Source of the DNA: Acidobacteria bacterium UBA2999
GTDB lineage: Bacteria; Acidobacteriota; Vicinamibacteria; Vicinamibacterales; UBA2999
Reading direction: 5' to 3'
Assembly: GCA_002346475.1 (NCBI GenBank)
Contig: DDZV01000027.1
Span: forward strand, 11,349 to 19,393
Length of the DNA: 8,045 nt
Part shown: positions 6,516-8,045 of the stretch, one piece after another
Position numbering within the stretch: position 1 is the first letter of the stretch
Layout: each line of letters starts with the position of its first letter
The notes under the pieces: model-generated
Databases searched by the model: none
Seen by the model: only the letters and a program-made list of their open reading frames with translations
Told to the model about the DNA's origin: nothing
Made by a program: the position numbers and the translations under genes

Positions 6516-6562
6516 TAGTGGCGGCGACAGTCTGAGTTGACTGTCGTTGCCACTAATTTTTT
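6516..6562 (+). terminator. Intrinsic terminator of the DUF1080 gene
   Basis: A 16-bp stem (arms 6516-6531 and 6540-6555; TAGTGGCGGCGACAGT against ACTGTCGTTGCCACTA, two G-U pairs) with an eight-base loop is followed by ATTTTTT ending at 6562. It lies 24 bases past the stop, which is the classical Rho-independent layout. It separates the DUF1080 gene from the downstream transporter. Confidence 0.9.
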
Positions 6563-6651
6563 AGTTTACAGAAGCTGCAATGCAAAAGGCGTTCGTCTTA
6601 AACGAGTCGCAATCCTCAGTAGTTTTTTATTAGCCACAAATTGAAACTAAT

Positions 6652-6717
6652 GTTCTTAAGCCACAGAACGAAAGAGTGCTTAGTTTAATCCAGGGTCATT
6701 TAAGAAATGTGATTTCT
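6652..6717. promoter_or_regulatory. Transporter leader with two inverted repeats
   Basis: Within the 172-base stretch between the terminator and the transporter start there are two short perfect inverted repeats. One is GTTCT (6652-6656) with AGAAC (6665-6669). The other is AGAAAT (6703-6708), loop GTG, ATTTCT (6712-6717), which ends directly before the ribosome site. They could be operators or a small hairpin near the start codon. Because a terminator lies upstream, the transporter should have its own promoter here, but no convincing -35/-10 pair could be picked. I see no recognised riboswitch. Confidence 0.3.
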
Positions 6718-6726
6718 GAAAAGAGG
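6718..6726 (+). promoter_or_regulatory. Ribosome binding site deciding the GTG start of the transporter
   Basis: GAAAAGAGG lies eight bases before GTG at 6735. The frame has an in-frame TGA at 6717-6719 and no other start codon between it and 6735, so GTG at 6735 is the earliest possible start. It leaves a short N-terminus before TM1. Confidence 0.65.
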
Positions 6727-6734
6727 CTTGTAGT

Positions 6735-7979
6735 GTGCAGATAACAACTAGTGCACGATGGAGTGCTGTACTTGGCCCGGGCCTGCTTGTTGCAGCTACT
6801 GGTGTTGGAGCAGGAGATCTGGTGACTGCAACGCTGGCTGGTTCAGATATCGGCCTTGTGGTTGTTTGGGCCGCTTTATTCGGGGCTGTTCTCAAATGGA
6901 CCCTTAATGAAGGCATTGCACGTTGGCAACTTGCCACTGGCAGTACGCTCCTCGAGGGTTGGAATAATCAGTTTGGTGTTTGGTTTTCTCGCATGTTTTT
7001 TCTTTACTTCATTATCTGGACCTTTGCTGTTGGCGGGGCTCTGGTCAATGCCTGCGGTATTGCTGGAACAGCGTTCTTTCCTATTGGAGACCCTTCCACA
7101 TCAAAGATTGTATGGGGCATTTTTCATTCGCTCGTTGGAGGAATCCTGGTCTGGAAGGGTGGATTTAAAAGATTTGAACGAGTCATGGTTGTTTGTGTAG
7201 GTGTAATGGTGGTCAGTGTGCTGATAACCGCAGGTGTGATTGTTTGGGGATCCTTAAATGAGGTCACTCGTGGAATTTTTCTGCCGACTACACCGGCAAC
7301 GCGCAATGACTGGGTCTGGTTTTTAGGTGTCCTTGGGGGCGTAGGAGGCACAGTAACAATGTTGTCCTATGGGTATTGGATCCGAGAGGCAGGACGGACG
7401 GGTCAAGAAGGACTTCGCACGTCTCAGATCGATTTGGCTGTGAGCTATGGTATGACGGGAGTCTTCGGCGCAGCGATGGTTATCATTGGTGGACAGATTG
7501 GAGGAACAGGCCAGGGTGCACAGGTTGCTGTTCAATTATCTGACCAACTTGGCACAGCGCTCGGTAGTCAAGCAAAGTGGCTTTTCTTAATTGGATTTTG
7601 GGGCGCAGTGTTTAGCAGTTTACTTGGCGTTTGGCAGAGTGCGCCTTATCTGTTTGCGGATTTTCTTCAGCAGTATCAGGGTCAAGGAGCTTGCAGAAAT
7701 GCCTCTGATTTACGATCGAGCCAAAGTTACCAATGGTATCTTTTTGGATTGTCGGTTGTGCCGCTAGTATTGCTTTGGACTACTGTTCGGCAGGCACAAA
7801 TCCTCTATGCGACCCTCGGTGCCTGGTTTATGCCATTAGTGGCGCTGTCGCTTCTTGTGTTGAACAATCGGACAGTTTTAGTGGGCGAGAAATTCCGTAA
7901 TGGGTTCATAATTAACACGCTATTAGTATTGACGCTTGCACTCTTTGCGTATTTGGCAGTAATGGGTATTTTGGATTAG
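6735..7979 (+). CDS. Nramp (SLC11)-superfamily transporter with atypical metal-site motifs
   Basis: A 414-residue inner-membrane protein with about eleven hydrophobic segments, of normal Nramp length, starting at GTG. TM1 opens with the Nramp-typical LGPGLLVAATG (13-23) and carries an AGSDIGLVVVW segment (35-45) after it. Where classical Mn/Fe Nramps have DPGN, this protein has Gly25-Ala-Gly-Asp28. Where TM6 has MPHN, it has Thr208-Met-Leu-Ser211 (GGTVTMLSYGYW, 204-215). The two residues that bind the metal in TM1 and the Met of TM6 are thus changed, so a Mn/Fe role should not be assumed. Another divalent ion, or a different substrate, is possible. The C-terminal part (GFWGAVFSSLLGVWQSAPYLFADF, 287-310) also fits the LeuT-fold Nramp pattern. 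The gene has its own leader after the DUF1080 terminator and is followed at 54 bases by another gene. Superfamily is well supported; substrate is unknown. Confidence 0.85.
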   Translation: MQITTSARWSAVLGPGLLVAATGVGAGDLVTATLAGSDIGLVVVWAALFGAVLKWTLNEGIARWQLATGSTLLEGWNNQFGVWFSRMFFLYFIIWTFAVGGALVNACGIAGTAFFPIGDPSTSKIVWGIFHSLVGGILVWKGGFKRFERVMVVCVGVMVVSVLITAGVIVWGSLNEVTRGIFLPTTPATRNDWVWFLGVLGGVGGTVTMLSYGYWIREAGRTGQEGLRTSQIDLAVSYGMTGVFGAAMVIIGGQIGGTGQGAQVAVQLSDQLGTALGSQAKWLFLIGFWGAVFSSLLGVWQSAPYLFADFLQQYQGQGACRNASDLRSSQSYQWYLFGLSVVPLVLLWTTVRQAQILYATLGAWFMPLVALSLLVLNNRTVLVGEKFRNGFIINTLLVLTLALFAYLAVMGILD

Positions 7980-8033
7980 CAATAGGCGTACTAGCGAAAG
8001 CAGTCATATGCTAAATTGTTATTGGAGGAAAGC

Positions 8034-8045
8034 ATGCGCGTAAGA
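8034..8045 (+). CDS. Start of a further gene, 3' truncated
   Basis: ATG at 8034 is followed by three codons (Arg-Val-Arg) to the end of the window. GGAGG at 8024-8028 is five bases upstream and gives real support to the start. The 54-base gap after the transporter has no terminator, so the two may be co-transcribed. Product cannot be told. Confidence 0.55.

Overview
The window looks like chromosomal DNA of a free-living, probably environmental, Gram-negative bacterium. Genes are close-packed, GC content is about half by eye, and starts are preceded by GGAGG-like ribosome binding sites. One protein carries a twin-arginine (Tat) signal and another a Sec-type signal, which implies a periplasm. 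The sequence alone does not fix a phylum. There is no mobile element, CRISPR array, rRNA or tRNA that I can see.

Bases 1-4490 hold a co-directional (+) run of five genes: the 3' part of an NHL-type beta-propeller protein, a VOC (glyoxalase-fold) protein, an M24 creatinase/Xaa-Pro-dipeptidase-like metallohydrolase, a CoA-acylating (methyl)malonate-semialdehyde dehydrogenase (MmsA type), and a small ABM-like (antibiotic biosynthesis monooxygenase fold) protein. Gaps are 33, 66, 14 and 98 bases. The tightest link is M24 to MmsA. The mix suggests a catabolic operon in which a small C-N bonded compound is cleaved and a semialdehyde product is turned into an acyl-CoA. The substrate is not readable from the sequence.

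A strong 14-bp inverted repeat lies between the end of this run and a convergent ThuA-domain gene on the minus strand (4589-5440). ThuA is divergent from a Tat-exported DUF1080 (3-keto-disaccharide hydrolase family) gene (5638-6492). The two share a 197-base intergenic region that holds two copies of an operator-like element. This pair belongs to the exported sugar-processing sets that often occur together in environmental bacteria. A clear intrinsic terminator closes the DUF1080 gene.

After a 242-base gap comes a GTG-started Nramp-superfamily transporter (6735-7979). Its canonical metal-binding motifs in TM1 and TM6 are both replaced. The window ends four codons into another gene with a good ribosome binding site (8034 onward).

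I see no unambiguous new system. The items most worth a second look are the atypical Nramp homologue, the repeated operator-like element between thuA and the DUF1080 gene, and the M24-MmsA catabolic unit of unknown substrate.
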